Source of the DNA: JAJZVS01 sp963708095
GTDB taxonomy: Bacteria; Pseudomonadota; Alphaproteobacteria; Acetobacterales; Acetobacteraceae
NCBI GenBank assembly: GCA_963708095.1
Contig: OY970182.1
Location: forward strand, 3,286,001-3,350,000
Direction of reading: 5' to 3'
Length of the DNA: 64,000 nt
Part shown: positions 8,020-17,048 of the stretch, piece by piece
Numbering within the stretch: the stretch's first letter is position 1
Layout: the number at the start of each line of letters is the position of its first letter
Program-made: the position numbers and the translations under genes
The notes under the pieces: model-generated
The model's database searches: none
What the model was told of the DNA's origin: nothing
The model's input: the letters and a program-made list of their open reading frames with translations, nothing else

Positions 8020-8730
8020 TTAGCCTCCCTTCGTCACGGCGGCGGTCTGGCCGAACAGCACTGCGCGGGATGCTTCGTCTACTGTCGGCGCCATGTTGAT
8101 CTGCTCGGCCTTCGCATAGGCGCGCATCGTCGCCGGGCGGGCGCGGATCGCGGCGAACCAGCGGGCGACGTGCGGGAATTCCGCCAGGTCCTGGCGTTGG
8201 CGCTTGTGCGGCACGACCCAGGGATAGGTCGCCATGTCGGCGATTGTGTAGTCGGCTCCGGCCATGAAGTCACGGTCGGCGAGGCGGCGGTTCAGCACGC
8301 CGTACAGCCGGTTCGTTTCCCCGACATAACGGTCGATCGCATACTGGATCGGCTCCGGCGCGTACTGGACGAAATGGTGGTTTTGTCCGGCCATCGGGCC
8401 AAGGCCGCCCATCTGCCAGAACAGCCATTGCAGCGCCTCGGCGCGCGCGTGCACCTGCGCGGGCGTGGGAATGAAGCGGCCGATCTTGTCGGCAAGGTAG
8501 AGCAGGATCGCCCCGCTCTCGAACAGCGACACTGGCGCGCCGTCGCCGGCGGGCGCGTGGTCGATGATGGCGGGAATGCGGTTGTTGGGCGCGACCATCA
8601 GGAATTCCGGACGGAACTGCTCGCCCTTGGAAATGTTGACCGGGACGATGCGGTAGTCGAGCCCCGCTTCTTCCAGGAACATCGTGATCTTGTGGCCGTT
8701 CGGCGTGGTCCAGTAGTAGAGGTCGATCAT
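8020..8730 (-). CDS. glutathione S-transferase family protein (YfcG/YghU-like)
   Basis: A 236-aa GST of the nu/Ure2p-like branch: IDLYYWTTPNGHKITMFLEE at the N-terminus (the TxNxxK motif), NNRIPAIIDH as the cis-Pro turn and LFESGAILLYLADK. Bacterial members such as YfcG have disulfide reductase activity. The ATG overlaps the end of the upstream TetR gene (ATGA), so the two are translationally coupled and the regulator probably controls this string. Confidence 0.88.
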   Translation of the reverse strand: MIDLYYWTTPNGHKITMFLEEAGLDYRIVPVNISKGEQFRPEFLMVAPNNRIPAIIDHAPAGDGAPVSLFESGAILLYLADKIGRFIPTPAQVHARAEALQWLFWQMGGLGPMAGQNHHFVQYAPEPIQYAIDRYVGETNRLYGVLNRRLADRDFMAGADYTIADMATYPWVVPHKRQRQDLAEFPHVARWFAAIRARPATMRAYAKAEQINMAPTVDEASRAVLFGQTAAVTKGG

Positions 8731-9326
8731 TGCGGTTTCTCCTGGGCTGGGGGATCGAGCACGGCGAGCGCCTGGTCGGCGATCCCGCGCAGAAGGTCGG
8801 GTTCGGGCCCTGTGCGTGCCAGCACGCGCAGGCCGATCACGGTGGCGACGAACAGCCGCGCCATGCCGACCGGCTCGGCCGCGGCGGCGATCGTGCCGTC
8901 ACGCCGCCCGGTGCCGATGGCGCGGTGGAAAAAGGCTTCGAGCTCGGCCAGGCGCGCGCCAACGACGGCGCCGATGTCGGGGTCGTGAGGGGCAAGTTCG
9001 ACCGCGGTATTCACCAGCAGGCAGCCGCGCCGGTCGCACAGCGACAGCGCGACGATGTCGGCGAAGAACCCGGCGATCGCCGCCCGCGGCGGCAGCTCGC
9101 TTTCCAGGCGCTTGATCCGCGCGCGCATTGAGGCATCGAGATAGCGGTCAAGTGCGCGGACGAATAACGCGCGCTTGTCGCCGAAGCAGTTGTACAGGCT
9201 GGCGGCACCAAGGCCCATCGCGGCGCCGAGCTCACGCACCGAGGTGGCGACATAGCCGTCCGACCAGAAACGGTCGATCGCCGCGTCCAGGACCGTCGCC
9301 TCGTCGAAGTTGCGCGGTCGCGCCAA
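8727..9326 (-). CDS. TetR-family transcriptional regulator
   Basis: A 199-aa repressor with an N-terminal HTH (residues ~1-60: ARPRNFDEATVLDAAIDRFW, then TSVRELGAAMGLGAASLY, FGDKRALFVRAL). The C-terminal ligand domain has DRRGCLLVNTAVEL, a Cys-containing motif common in electrophile-responsive members of this branch. It is the first gene of a leftward unit with two GSTs, fitting an electrophile or xenobiotic response. A near-palindrome 26 nt upstream is a candidate operator. Confidence 0.9.
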   Translation of the reverse strand: MARPRNFDEATVLDAAIDRFWSDGYVATSVRELGAAMGLGAASLYNCFGDKRALFVRALDRYLDASMRARIKRLESELPPRAAIAGFFADIVALSLCDRRGCLLVNTAVELAPHDPDIGAVVGARLAELEAFFHRAIGTGRRDGTIAAAAEPVGMARLFVATVIGLRVLARTGPEPDLLRGIADQALAVLDPPAQEKPQ

Positions 9327-9351
9327 GCGGTGTCTCTGCGGATGAATGTTC

Positions 9352-9367
9352 TGGAGCGAACGCTACA
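9352..9367. promoter_or_regulatory. candidate TetR operator
   Basis: A 16-bp near-perfect dyad, TGGAGCG-AA-CGCTACA, with one mismatched pair, located 26 nt upstream of the tetR start. Autoregulatory TetR operators commonly have this size and position. Binding is inferred, not shown. Confidence 0.4.
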
Positions 9368-9489
9368 AAACTACGCCGCCGCGCGCAACCGGCAGGGCCG
9401 TCGGGCGCGCACCTGCGTGCCTCGGCAGCTTCGCGCGCGGGGCACGCGCCCGCCGGCCTCGCGGCCGACGGACGGTCCCGCGTTCGTTC

Positions 9490-10596
9490 TCAGTGCAGGA
9501 TGATCTCCACCCGCCGGTTCTGCGGCTCGCGCACGCCGGGGCCGGTGGGCACCAGCGGGTGGGTCTCGCCGTAGCCGCGGATGACGATCGTGCGCGCCGC
9601 TACGCCGTCGCGCACCAGTTCGGCCGCTACCGACCGGCCCCGACGTTCCGACAACGCCCGGTTGTAGGCGACGCTGCCGGAGGTGTCGGTGTAGCCGTTC
9701 ACCATGATGCGGGTGACCTGTACCCTGGCGGCGTTCTCGGCCGCGGCATGCACAATCGCGCGGGCGCGGGTCGTCAGCGCGGCGCTGTCCCAGTCAAAAA
9801 ACACGAGATAGGTGCGTTCCGGCGCCGGGGCGGGGGCCGCCGGCGCCACGGGCGATACCGCGGGGGAGGGCGGTGGCGCTGGCGGCGGTACGTCGAAGGC
9901 GTAGCGCACACCGAGTAAGAACCGGTGATCGTATTGCGGCCCGAGCTTCAGCGTCCCCGGCGCCCCGCCGGTCCCGGTACCCCCGAAGGTCTCGCCGCTG
10001 GTGATGTCGCGGAACCGATATTCGGCAGTGAACGACAGGCCCGGCATGTTCGGGACCGGGAATGCCGACCCCAGAATCGCCTGCCAGGCGAAGGCCCCCG
10101 AGGTCGCGTTGCTGTGGAATACCGCGGTGGACCCCGCCTCGGCGGTGCCGAAATTGTCGAGATGCGACCACATGTAGCCCGCCCCGAAACCCAGATAGGG
10201 GAAGACGTAGCGGTTGCCGATGTCGAGATCGTACAGCGCGTTGACCATGACGCCGTAGGTTTGCATCCGCCCGCTGGTGCTGCTGGGCAGCGGGGTGCGG
10301 GTCAGGCCCTCGATCCCAGTGCGGGCGTAGTCTCCTTCGAGCTCGAACCGCCAGCCGTCGCCCAGCGCGTAGCCGGCGCTGCCGAGCAGGGCGAAGCCGT
10401 CGTTCCGCTCGAAGCGCAGCCGCCCGGAACCGAAGCCTGAAGCGGGCGGTGTGGCCATCGTATTCTGCGGCAGATCCAGGCCGGCGCCGGCGCCGACATA
10501 GGGACCTTGGATCGGCTGTGCGCGCACATCCTGCGGCATCGCCAGGAGGTTGGCGGCCAGCGCCGCCGCACCAAGCCAAGCACCAAGAAAGCGCAT
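9490..10596 (-). CDS. OmpA-family outer-membrane protein (second of tandem pair)
   Basis: A 368-aa envelope protein: signal peptide (residues 1-~27, MRFLGAWLGAAALAANLLAM to VRAQ), an eight-stranded beta-barrel (PYVGAGAGLDL, FELEGDYA, PYLGFGAGYMW, LSFTAEYRF, FLLGVRYAF), a Pro/Ala-rich linker (PPAPPPSPAVSP) and a C-terminal OmpA peptidoglycan-binding domain (YLVFFDWDSAALT, NGYTDTSGS, GYGETHPLVPT, EPQNRRVEI). ATG 10596 is preferred because AGGAGA precedes it and the signal peptide starts there. It is a paralogue of the next gene upstream. Confidence 0.9.
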   Translation of the reverse strand: MRFLGAWLGAAALAANLLAMPQDVRAQPIQGPYVGAGAGLDLPQNTMATPPASGFGSGRLRFERNDGFALLGSAGYALGDGWRFELEGDYARTGIEGLTRTPLPSSTSGRMQTYGVMVNALYDLDIGNRYVFPYLGFGAGYMWSHLDNFGTAEAGSTAVFHSNATSGAFAWQAILGSAFPVPNMPGLSFTAEYRFRDITSGETFGGTGTGGAPGTLKLGPQYDHRFLLGVRYAFDVPPPAPPPSPAVSPVAPAAPAPAPERTYLVFFDWDSAALTTRARAIVHAAAENAARVQVTRIMVNGYTDTSGSVAYNRALSERRGRSVAAELVRDGVAARTIVIRGYGETHPLVPTGPGVREPQNRRVEIILH

Positions 10597-10704
10597 GCGT
10601 CTTCGTCTCCTGCTTCCGCTCACAGCGGTATCCGCCCACGCTTAAAGGCGGATCGGCAGCGCGTGGCAAGGGATCGTGATGCACCCTGCCGAAGTACAAC
10701 GAAA

Positions 10705-10730
10705 AACGGGGCGCCCGAAGGCGCCCCGTT
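10705..10730 (-). terminator. rho-independent terminator of the first ompA-like gene
   Basis: An 11-bp perfect GC-rich stem closed by a UUCG tetraloop on the minus strand, followed by a T-run (complement of GAAAAA at 10701-10706). It lies 29 nt after the stop of the 10759-11871 gene, so the two OmpA paralogues are probably separate transcription units. Confidence 0.85.
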
Positions 10731-10758
10731 CCTCAGGTAGCCGGGTGGCGGCGAGGCA

Positions 10759-11871
10759 TCACTGGATGACGATCTCGACGCGGCGGTTCTGCGGCTCGCG
10801 CACACCCGGACCGGTCGGCACCAGCAGGTGGGTTTCGCCAAAGCCGTGGATGGCGATGGCGTTCTTGGGCACGCCGTCGCGCACCAGTTCCCCTGCGACT
10901 GCGTCGGCGCGGCGGATCGACAGGCCCATGTTGTATTTCGGGCTGCCGGAGGTGTCGGTGTAGCCGTTCACGGCGATCTGCGTGTACTGGACGTGCGTCG
11001 AGTTCTCCGCCGCTTCGTGGATGATCTGGCGGGCGCGGCCGGTGAGGGTCGCCTTATCCCAGTCGAAGAACACGAGGTAGGAGCGGGCCGGCGCCGGGGC
11101 GGGTGCGGCGACCGGGGCGGGCGCCGGGGCCGGCGGAGGCGGCGGGGCGCCGAAGTCGTACCGGACGCCGATCAGGAAGGTATGGTTGTAATCGTTGCCG
11201 AGTTTGACCGAGGCCGGGCTGACCACACCGGTCGGCGAAGTCGCCGTGCCGCTGTAGGTGCGGTCACCGACCAGCGCCATGAACCGGTACTCGGCGGTCA
11301 GGGAGAGGCCGGGAATGGCGGTCAGCGGCATCGAGGCGCCCAGGATCGCCTGCGTGGCGAAGGAGCCCTCGGTGTTGTTCGAGGCATTGAAGCTGCCGCC
11401 CGGACCATAGGCCTTCAGGCCCTGCTCGTTGGCCCACTCGTAGCCGACGCCGATACCGACATAGGGCGTGACCACCGGGATCAGGCCGTTGAAGTCGTAG
11501 TAGCCGTTCACCATCACGCCGTAGAGCTGCTCATGCCCACCGGCCGCGCTGAAGGCGGAGGTGCCGCCGAGCTTGTTGAACTTGTTGTTGTAGTAATTGC
11601 CCTCGATCTCGGCGCGGAACCCGTTGCCGAAGCCATAGCCCCCGGCGCCGACGAATGCCGGGCCCACGTCGGATTGAAGGTTGCCTCCGCCTGCCCCAAG
11701 AGAACGGCCACCAATGCTGGCCCCCTCCAGGTTAAGGTTCTGCTTGAGGTTCACGCCGGCGCCAAGGCTGACGTAGGGGCCGGTTACCGGCTGCGCCTGC
11801 ACGGCGACAGAGCCAGCTACCATGGGAGCTGCCAGCACGGTGGCCGCCAGAAGCGCGGTCCGAAGGTTCAT
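10759..11871 (-). CDS. OmpA-family outer-membrane protein (first of tandem pair)
   Basis: A 370-aa protein with a signal peptide (MNLRTALLAATVLAAPMVAG to VQAQ), a beta-barrel (PYVSLGAGVNL, EIEGNYY, PYVGIGVGYEW, LSLTAEYRFM, FLIGVRYDF), a Pro/Ala linker (APPPPPAPAPAPV) and an OmpA C-terminal domain (YLVFFDWDKATLT, NGYTDTSGSP, GFGETHLLVPT, EPQNRRVEI). GAGGAGA lies 7 nt before ATG 11871. It has the same architecture and end as the downstream gene, so the pair arose by tandem duplication. Confidence 0.92.
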   Translation of the reverse strand: MNLRTALLAATVLAAPMVAGSVAVQAQPVTGPYVSLGAGVNLKQNLNLEGASIGGRSLGAGGGNLQSDVGPAFVGAGGYGFGNGFRAEIEGNYYNNKFNKLGGTSAFSAAGGHEQLYGVMVNGYYDFNGLIPVVTPYVGIGVGYEWANEQGLKAYGPGGSFNASNNTEGSFATQAILGASMPLTAIPGLSLTAEYRFMALVGDRTYSGTATSPTGVVSPASVKLGNDYNHTFLIGVRYDFGAPPPPPAPAPAPVAAPAPAPARSYLVFFDWDKATLTGRARQIIHEAAENSTHVQYTQIAVNGYTDTSGSPKYNMGLSIRRADAVAGELVRDGVPKNAIAIHGFGETHLLVPTGPGVREPQNRRVEIVIQ

Positions 11872-12249
11872 CTGTTTTCTCCTCGTTGACGTCAGCAGCC
11901 CGGCGGCGGCGGCCTGAACGGCACGACCATCCGCACCTATCGGATCGGAAACCCGGCGCAACAGTCCGGTTCCGCTACGCTATTGATAGCCCTGTCCACG
12001 CGCCAAGACGAGAGGGGCGGCTTCGTTTGAGCCCGCCTGTTGCCGTGGTGCCACAGGTCACACCTGGGCGCCACAGTCCCCGCCGCCGGCCGTGGCGCTG
12101 GCGCGCCATTCCGCCTGATCTGGCATGGCAGGCTTCGAGCGCCGCAGGGGCGCGGCCGGTCGGGGTCGGCGCGCCCCGTCAGCGCGCCGACCACCCCGCG
12201 CGCCGGCCGGCGTCGCCGCGCCTGCTATCAACTTCCGGCGAGAAGCGGC
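11872..12249 (-). other. 378-nt gene-free region upstream of ompA
   Basis: No coding potential I trust: the open frames here are Arg/Pro/Ala-rich shadows. It should hold the promoter of the leftward ompA gene. I see no clear -35/-10 pair and no repeat. Confidence 0.5.
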
Positions 12250-12702
12250 TTAGCCGTGCCCGCCGGTCTCGGCCCGGCGGATCGCGTGGTCGAACGCCGC
12301 CAGCACCTCGGCGTGGGTCGAGCGGTCGTTCATCTTTTCGACATGGCTGTAGCCGCGGATCAGCGCCTCGGTGCGCAGATAGTCGCGCGCCTGGTCGAAC
12401 GCGCCGGGGTGGCGCAGCACCCGCGCTGCGGCCTGCAGCGCGCCCATGGCGCAGCGCCGGCCGCGCAGGGTCTCGTAGCGCCCCTGCACCCAGCGATCCT
12501 CCTGCTCGATCAACGCGCGGGCGGCGCGCAGCAGGTGCGCCGGCGTGACCTCCGGACGGACCTCGCCGGGGGTGAAAGCCCAGAGCGGGCGGGCGCGCAG
12601 CCGCTCCGCTAGGCCGCGCAGCCAGGACGTCCCGGCAGCTGGCGGCAGCGCCGCCTCCGCCGGGCCGGAACCCGGGCAATATTCCGAACCATCGAATGGC
12701 AT
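12250..12702 (-). CDS. DUF6197-like protein
   Basis: A 150-aa protein. Residues ~55-145 fit the DUF6197 pattern: TPAHLLRAARALIEQEDRWV, then CAMGALQAAARVL, IRGYSHVEKMND and STHAEVLAAFDHAI. The family occurs widely in bacteria with no established role. ATG 12702 follows AAAGGGG. The N-terminal ~50 residues are variable and probably disordered. It stands alone between the porins and dnaJ. Confidence 0.65.
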   Translation of the reverse strand: MPFDGSEYCPGSGPAEAALPPAAGTSWLRGLAERLRARPLWAFTPGEVRPEVTPAHLLRAARALIEQEDRWVQGRYETLRGRRCAMGALQAAARVLRHPGAFDQARDYLRTEALIRGYSHVEKMNDRSTHAEVLAAFDHAIRRAETGGHG

Positions 12703-12952
12703 GGGTGGCCCCTTTCGTCGCAAACGCCGCCGCCGTAGGGCGCGGGAGGGGCATGCTCGCCGGCCCGCCGGCCGGGAGCGGCGGGGACGCGCCCGGCCGA
12801 CACCGATGCTACGCCATCCCGACGAGAAAAACACCGATAACGAAGCACACGATACGCCGAGGCGCCGCCGCTGGAGGAGCGCTACCGGGACGGCGGGGGT
12901 GGCCGGCGGAGCGGCGAGGGCTCGCGGGCGGTTCGCACCACGGCGCGCAGGC

Positions 12953-14113
12953 TCAGCCGCGGCTGCCCTCGAAGAATTCCTTCACCTTGGCAAAAAAACC
13001 TTCGCTTTCGGGGTGGTGCTTGTCGCCCTTCTCGGCATCCGTCTCGAACGCTTCCAGCAGTTCGCGCTGGCGGCGGGTCAGGTGCTGCGGGGTTTCCACC
13101 ATCATCTGGAGGAACAGATCGCCCCGGGCAGCGCTGCGCAGCACCGAGAACCCCTTGCCGCGCAGGCGCATCTGCTCGCCGGTCTGGGTCCCCGCAGGGA
13201 TCTTTACCTTGGTCTTGCTGCCGTCGATCGAGGGTACCTCGATCTCCCCGCCAAGCGCGGCCAGGGTCATGCGCAGCGGCACCCGCAGGATGAGGTTCGC
13301 GCCCTCGCGGTGGAAGATCGGATGCGGCCGGACCGCGACATGCACGTACAGATCGCCCGGCGGGGCGCCGGCCGCGCCCGCTTCGCCTTCGCCGGCGAGG
13401 CGGATGCGAGTGCCGTCCTCCACCCCGCCGGGGATCGTGACGGTCAGGCTGCGTTCCCGCTGCACCGTGCCGGCGCCGCGGCAAACGCGGCAGGGGTTAC
13501 GGATCACCCGGCCGGAGCCACCGCAGGTGGGGCAGGTGCGCTCCACCAGGAACAGTCCCTGCTGGGCGCGCACCCGGCCGTGCCCCTGGCAGGTCGGGCA
13601 GGTGTCGCCGCTGCTGCGTGCCTTGTCTTCCGAGCCGGTACCGGCGCAGGCCTCGCAGGCCACGCGGGTGGCGATGCGGATCGGGGCCTTCGTGCCGGCG
13701 AACGCTTCGGCGAGATCGATCTCCACCGCCTGGCGGATATCGGCCCCGGCCCGGCCGCGCCCGCCGCCGCTCCGTCGGCCGCTGCCGCCCATGAAGTCGC
13801 CGAACACCTGGTCGAAGATGTCGCCCAACCCGCCGGCGCCCGAGAAGTCGAACCCGCCGCCGAACGGGCCGGCGCCGCCGTTGCCCTGCTCGAACGCGGC
13901 ATGGCCGAAACGGTCGTAGGCGGCGCGCTTCTGCTCGTCCTTTAGCACGTCGTAGGCTTCACTGACCTCCTTGAAGCGCGCCTCGGCCTGCTTGTCCCCC
14001 GGGTTGCGGTCCGGATGGAACTGCATGGCGAGCTTGCGGTAGGCCTTCTTGAGATCCTCGGGGCCGGCGTCGCGCGGCACGCCCAGGGTGGCGTAATAAT
14101 CCTGCTTCGCCAT
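12953..14113 (-). CDS. dnaJ: chaperone protein DnaJ
   Basis: A 386-aa Hsp40. The J domain (residues 1-70) holds the HPD triad at 33-35; a Gly/Phe region follows (GNGGAGPFGGGFDFSG). Four zinc-finger repeats are visible: CEACAGTG, CPTCQGHG, CPTCGGSG and CRVCRGAG. Then come the client-binding and dimer domains. It delivers clients to DnaK and triggers ATP hydrolysis. It lies 156 nt downstream of dnaK on the same strand, the usual order. Confidence 0.97.
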   Translation of the reverse strand: MAKQDYYATLGVPRDAGPEDLKKAYRKLAMQFHPDRNPGDKQAEARFKEVSEAYDVLKDEQKRAAYDRFGHAAFEQGNGGAGPFGGGFDFSGAGGLGDIFDQVFGDFMGGSGRRSGGGRGRAGADIRQAVEIDLAEAFAGTKAPIRIATRVACEACAGTGSEDKARSSGDTCPTCQGHGRVRAQQGLFLVERTCPTCGGSGRVIRNPCRVCRGAGTVQRERSLTVTIPGGVEDGTRIRLAGEGEAGAAGAPPGDLYVHVAVRPHPIFHREGANLILRVPLRMTLAALGGEIEVPSIDGSKTKVKIPAGTQTGEQMRLRGKGFSVLRSAARGDLFLQMMVETPQHLTRRQRELLEAFETDAEKGDKHHPESEGFFAKVKEFFEGSRG

Positions 14114-14269
14114 CTCAGTCTTTCATCGTGCCGGTTTTTGTCGTGTCGGAAAAAAGAATCATTCCGGGAACGACGACGGAGGAAACGACCGCGGAACGCT
14201 GCGCGCCCGCGTGCGGGGGCACGCGGGCGCGTTGCGAACAGACGGGGTGCCGTCGTCGGGGCATGGAGG

Positions 14270-16195
14270 TCAGGCGGATTTCCGCTTGTCGTCCACTTCC
14301 TCGAACTCGGCGTCCACCACCTTCTCGTCGGGCGCCGCACCGCCGGCCTGCGGTCCGGCCGCGCCGGGCTCGGCGGGACCGCCACCCGCGGATTGGGCCT
14401 TGTACATCGCCTCGCCGAGCTTCATCGCCGCCTGGCTCAGCCGTTCGCCGGCCTGCTTGATGGCCGCCTCGTCGGTGCCTTCCAGCGCGCTGCGCGCGGC
14501 GGCCAGGGCTGCCTCCGCCTCGCCCTTGTCCTGCGCACCCACCTTGTCGCCGGCTTCCTTCAGGCTGCGGTCGACCTGATGGACCAGCGCTTCCGTCTGG
14601 TTGCGTGTTTCCACCAGCTCGCGGCGTTGCTTGTCGGCCGCGGCGTTGGCCTCGGCCTCCTTCACCATGCGCTGGATCTCTGCCTCGTTCAGCCCGCCGG
14701 AGGCCTGGATGCGGATCTGCTGCTCCTTGCCGGTGGCCTTGTCCTTCGCCTGAACCGAAACAATGCCGTTGGCGTCGATATCGAACGTCACCTCGATCTG
14801 CGGCACGCCGCGCGGCGCCGACGGGATGCCGGTAAGATCGAAATTGCCGAGCAGCTTGTTGTCGGCCGCCATCTCCCGCTCGCCCTGGTAGACCTTGATG
14901 GTCACCGCCTGCTGGTTGTCGTCGGCGGTAGAGAAGGTCTGGGACTTCTTGGTCGGGATGGTGGTGTTGCGCTCGATCAGTCGGGTGAACACCCCGCCCA
15001 AGGTTTCGATGCCGAGCGACAGCGGCGTCACGTCGAGCAGGAGCACGTCCTTGACGTCGCCCTTCAGCACCGCCGCCTGCACCGCGGCACCGATCGCAAC
15101 CACCTCGTCGGGATTGACGTTGCGGGCGGGGTCGCGGCCGAAGAACTGCTTCACCGCTTCGATCACCTTCGGCATGCGGGTCATGCCGCCGACCAGGATC
15201 ACGTCGTTGATCTCCCCGGCCGTCACGCCGGCGTCCTTCAACGCGGCGCGGCAGGGCTCCAGGGTACGGGCGATCAGGTCATCAACCAGTTGTTCCAGCT
15301 TGGCGCGCGACAGCTTCATCACGAGGTGCTTCGGCCCAGAGGCGTCGGCGGTGATGAACGGCAGGTTGATCTCGGTCTCCTTGGCGGACGACAGCTCGAT
15401 CTTCGCCTTCTCGGCCGCTTCCTTCAGGCGCTGCAGCGCCAGCCGGTCGCGGCGCAGGTCGATGCCCTGCTCGCGCTTGAACTCGTCGGCCAGCCAGTCG
15501 ATCACCCGCTGGTCGAAATCCTCGCCGCCCAGGAACGTGTCGCCGTTGGTGGATTTCACCTCGAACACGCCGTCCCCGATTTCCAGCACGGAAATGTCGA
15601 AGGTGCCGCCGCCGAGGTCATAGACCGCGATGGTGCCGGCGCCCTTCTTGTCCATTCCGTACGCCAGCGCGGCGGCGGTCGGTTCGTTGATGATGCGCAG
15701 CACTTCCAGCCCGGCGATCCGGCCGGCGTCCTTGGTGGCCTGGCGCTGGCTGTCGTTGAAGTAGGCCGGAACTGTGATCACCGCCTGGGCGACCGGCTCG
15801 CCCAGATATGCCTCCGCGGTCTCCTTCATCTTGCCGAGGATGAAGGCGCTGATCTGAGACGGGGCGTATTTCTCGCCGCGCGATTCCACCCAGGCGTCGC
15901 CGTTGTCGCCGCGAACGATCTTGTAGGGAACGAGGCCCTTGTCCTTGTCCACCATCGGATCGTCGAAGCGCCGGCCGATCAGACGTTTGATGGCATACAG
16001 CGTATTGGTCGGGTTGGTGACCGCCTGGCGCTTGGCGGACTGGCCCACTAGCCGCTCCCCGCCTTCGGTGAAGGCAACCATGCTGGGGGTGGTGCGGGCG
16101 CCTTCCGCATTCTCGATCACGCGGACATCCTTGCCCTCCATGATCGCGACGCAGGAATTGGTGGTGCCGAGGTCGATCCCGATGACCTTGCTCAT
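14270..16195 (-). CDS. dnaK: chaperone protein DnaK (Hsp70)
   Basis: A 641-aa Hsp70. The nucleotide-binding domain starts IGIDLGTTNSCVAIMEG and contains YDLGGGTFDISVLE; the linker and substrate domain follow (LLLDVTPLSLGIETLGG), ending in a Gly/Ala-rich lid and EFEEVDDK. Length and motifs are standard. AAGGAG lies 11 nt before ATG 16195. It works with GrpE (upstream) and DnaJ (downstream), which are encoded in order on the same strand. A possible heat-shock promoter lies in the 154-nt gap after grpE. Confidence 0.98.
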   Translation of the reverse strand: MSKVIGIDLGTTNSCVAIMEGKDVRVIENAEGARTTPSMVAFTEGGERLVGQSAKRQAVTNPTNTLYAIKRLIGRRFDDPMVDKDKGLVPYKIVRGDNGDAWVESRGEKYAPSQISAFILGKMKETAEAYLGEPVAQAVITVPAYFNDSQRQATKDAGRIAGLEVLRIINEPTAAALAYGMDKKGAGTIAVYDLGGGTFDISVLEIGDGVFEVKSTNGDTFLGGEDFDQRVIDWLADEFKREQGIDLRRDRLALQRLKEAAEKAKIELSSAKETEINLPFITADASGPKHLVMKLSRAKLEQLVDDLIARTLEPCRAALKDAGVTAGEINDVILVGGMTRMPKVIEAVKQFFGRDPARNVNPDEVVAIGAAVQAAVLKGDVKDVLLLDVTPLSLGIETLGGVFTRLIERNTTIPTKKSQTFSTADDNQQAVTIKVYQGEREMAADNKLLGNFDLTGIPSAPRGVPQIEVTFDIDANGIVSVQAKDKATGKEQQIRIQASGGLNEAEIQRMVKEAEANAAADKQRRELVETRNQTEALVHQVDRSLKEAGDKVGAQDKGEAEAALAAARSALEGTDEAAIKQAGERLSQAAMKLGEAMYKAQSAGGGPAEPGAAGPQAGGAAPDEKVVDAEFEEVDDKRKSA

Positions 16196-16275
16196 GTATG
16201 TCGTTCTCCTTGCAGCGGACGCCGGTGGCCCGAGGCACCGCCCGCGTCCCTAAGAGTGGATTTTTGGCTTTCCGG

Positions 16276-16304
16276 ATGTATTGAGCCGGCTGCCGCGCGG
16301 CAAG
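16276..16304 (-). promoter_or_regulatory. possible RpoH-type promoter upstream of dnaK
   Basis: Reading leftward: CTTGCC, a 15-nt spacer and CAATACAT, roughly like alphaproteobacterial RpoH promoters (CTTG...CYTATNT). It ends about 80 nt before the dnaK ATG. A 12-bp palindrome TGCCGCGCGGCA overlaps the spacer. No CIRCE element is seen. The match is loose. Confidence 0.3.
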
Positions 16305-16349
16305 GGCCGAGGCGGCGGGGCGGCGTATTTTCCGCCCGCCGGCAGGCCT

Positions 16350-16952
16350 TCAGCCGCGCCCTCCGCTGCCGGAAAGCTCGGCCAGCGGCGCCTTCGCCAC
16401 CACGACCATCGCCGGGCGCAGCAATCGCCCATGCAGGGTCCAGGCCGGGGTCCAGGCCTGAATCACCGTACCGGGCGCGTGGGCAGAGGTTTCCTGCTCG
16501 GCCATCGCCTGGTGGAAATTCGGATCGAACGCCTGGCCAGTGGGGTCTTCGCGCTTGATCCCGTTGCGCTCCATCAGGGCGAGGAAGCTGCGCTCCACGC
16601 CCTCGAACCCGTCGCGCAGGCGGGCGACGATGGGTGGGTCGTCCGCCTGCGGCGGCGGCAGGCTGTCGAGCCCACGGCGCAGGTTCTCCGCCGCCTCCAC
16701 CACATCGGCGGCGAATTTCTGCACCGCGTACTGGCGCGCCTCGTCCACCTCGCGGCGGGCGCGGGCGCGCACGTTGGCCATCTCGGCCTCGGCGCGGACC
16801 CAACGGTCCTTGAAATCGGCGGCTTCGGCCTCCAACGCCGCGATGCGGGCGGTGGCGGCTGCCATCAGCTCCTCGGCGGTGCGCGGCGGAGCGGTGGGGT
16901 CGGCCTGATCCGACGACGGATCGGCCGAATTCGGTTCGGGGTCGATGCTCAT
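16350..16952 (-). CDS. grpE: nucleotide exchange factor GrpE
   Basis: A 200-aa protein: disordered acidic N-terminus, a long coiled-coil helix (AEELMAAATARIAALEAEA to RARREVDEARQYAVQKF), then the four-helix and beta-wing part ending GRLLRPAMVVVAKAP. It releases ADP from DnaK. First gene of grpE-dnaK-dnaJ. The usual upstream neighbour hrcA is not in this window. Confidence 0.95.
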   Translation of the reverse strand: MSIDPEPNSADPSSDQADPTAPPRTAEELMAAATARIAALEAEAADFKDRWVRAEAEMANVRARARREVDEARQYAVQKFAADVVEAAENLRRGLDSLPPPQADDPPIVARLRDGFEGVERSFLALMERNGIKREDPTGQAFDPNFHQAMAEQETSAHAPGTVIQAWTPAWTLHGRLLRPAMVVVAKAPLAELSGSGGRG

Positions 16953-17048
16953 GGGCCGATCAGTTAGGGCGCTCGGCCGGCGCGGACAAGCGGGCGCAGA
17001 AGAGGCCGCAGCGAAACCGCCGCGCCGGTCGCCTTGAGCCGGTCGCGT

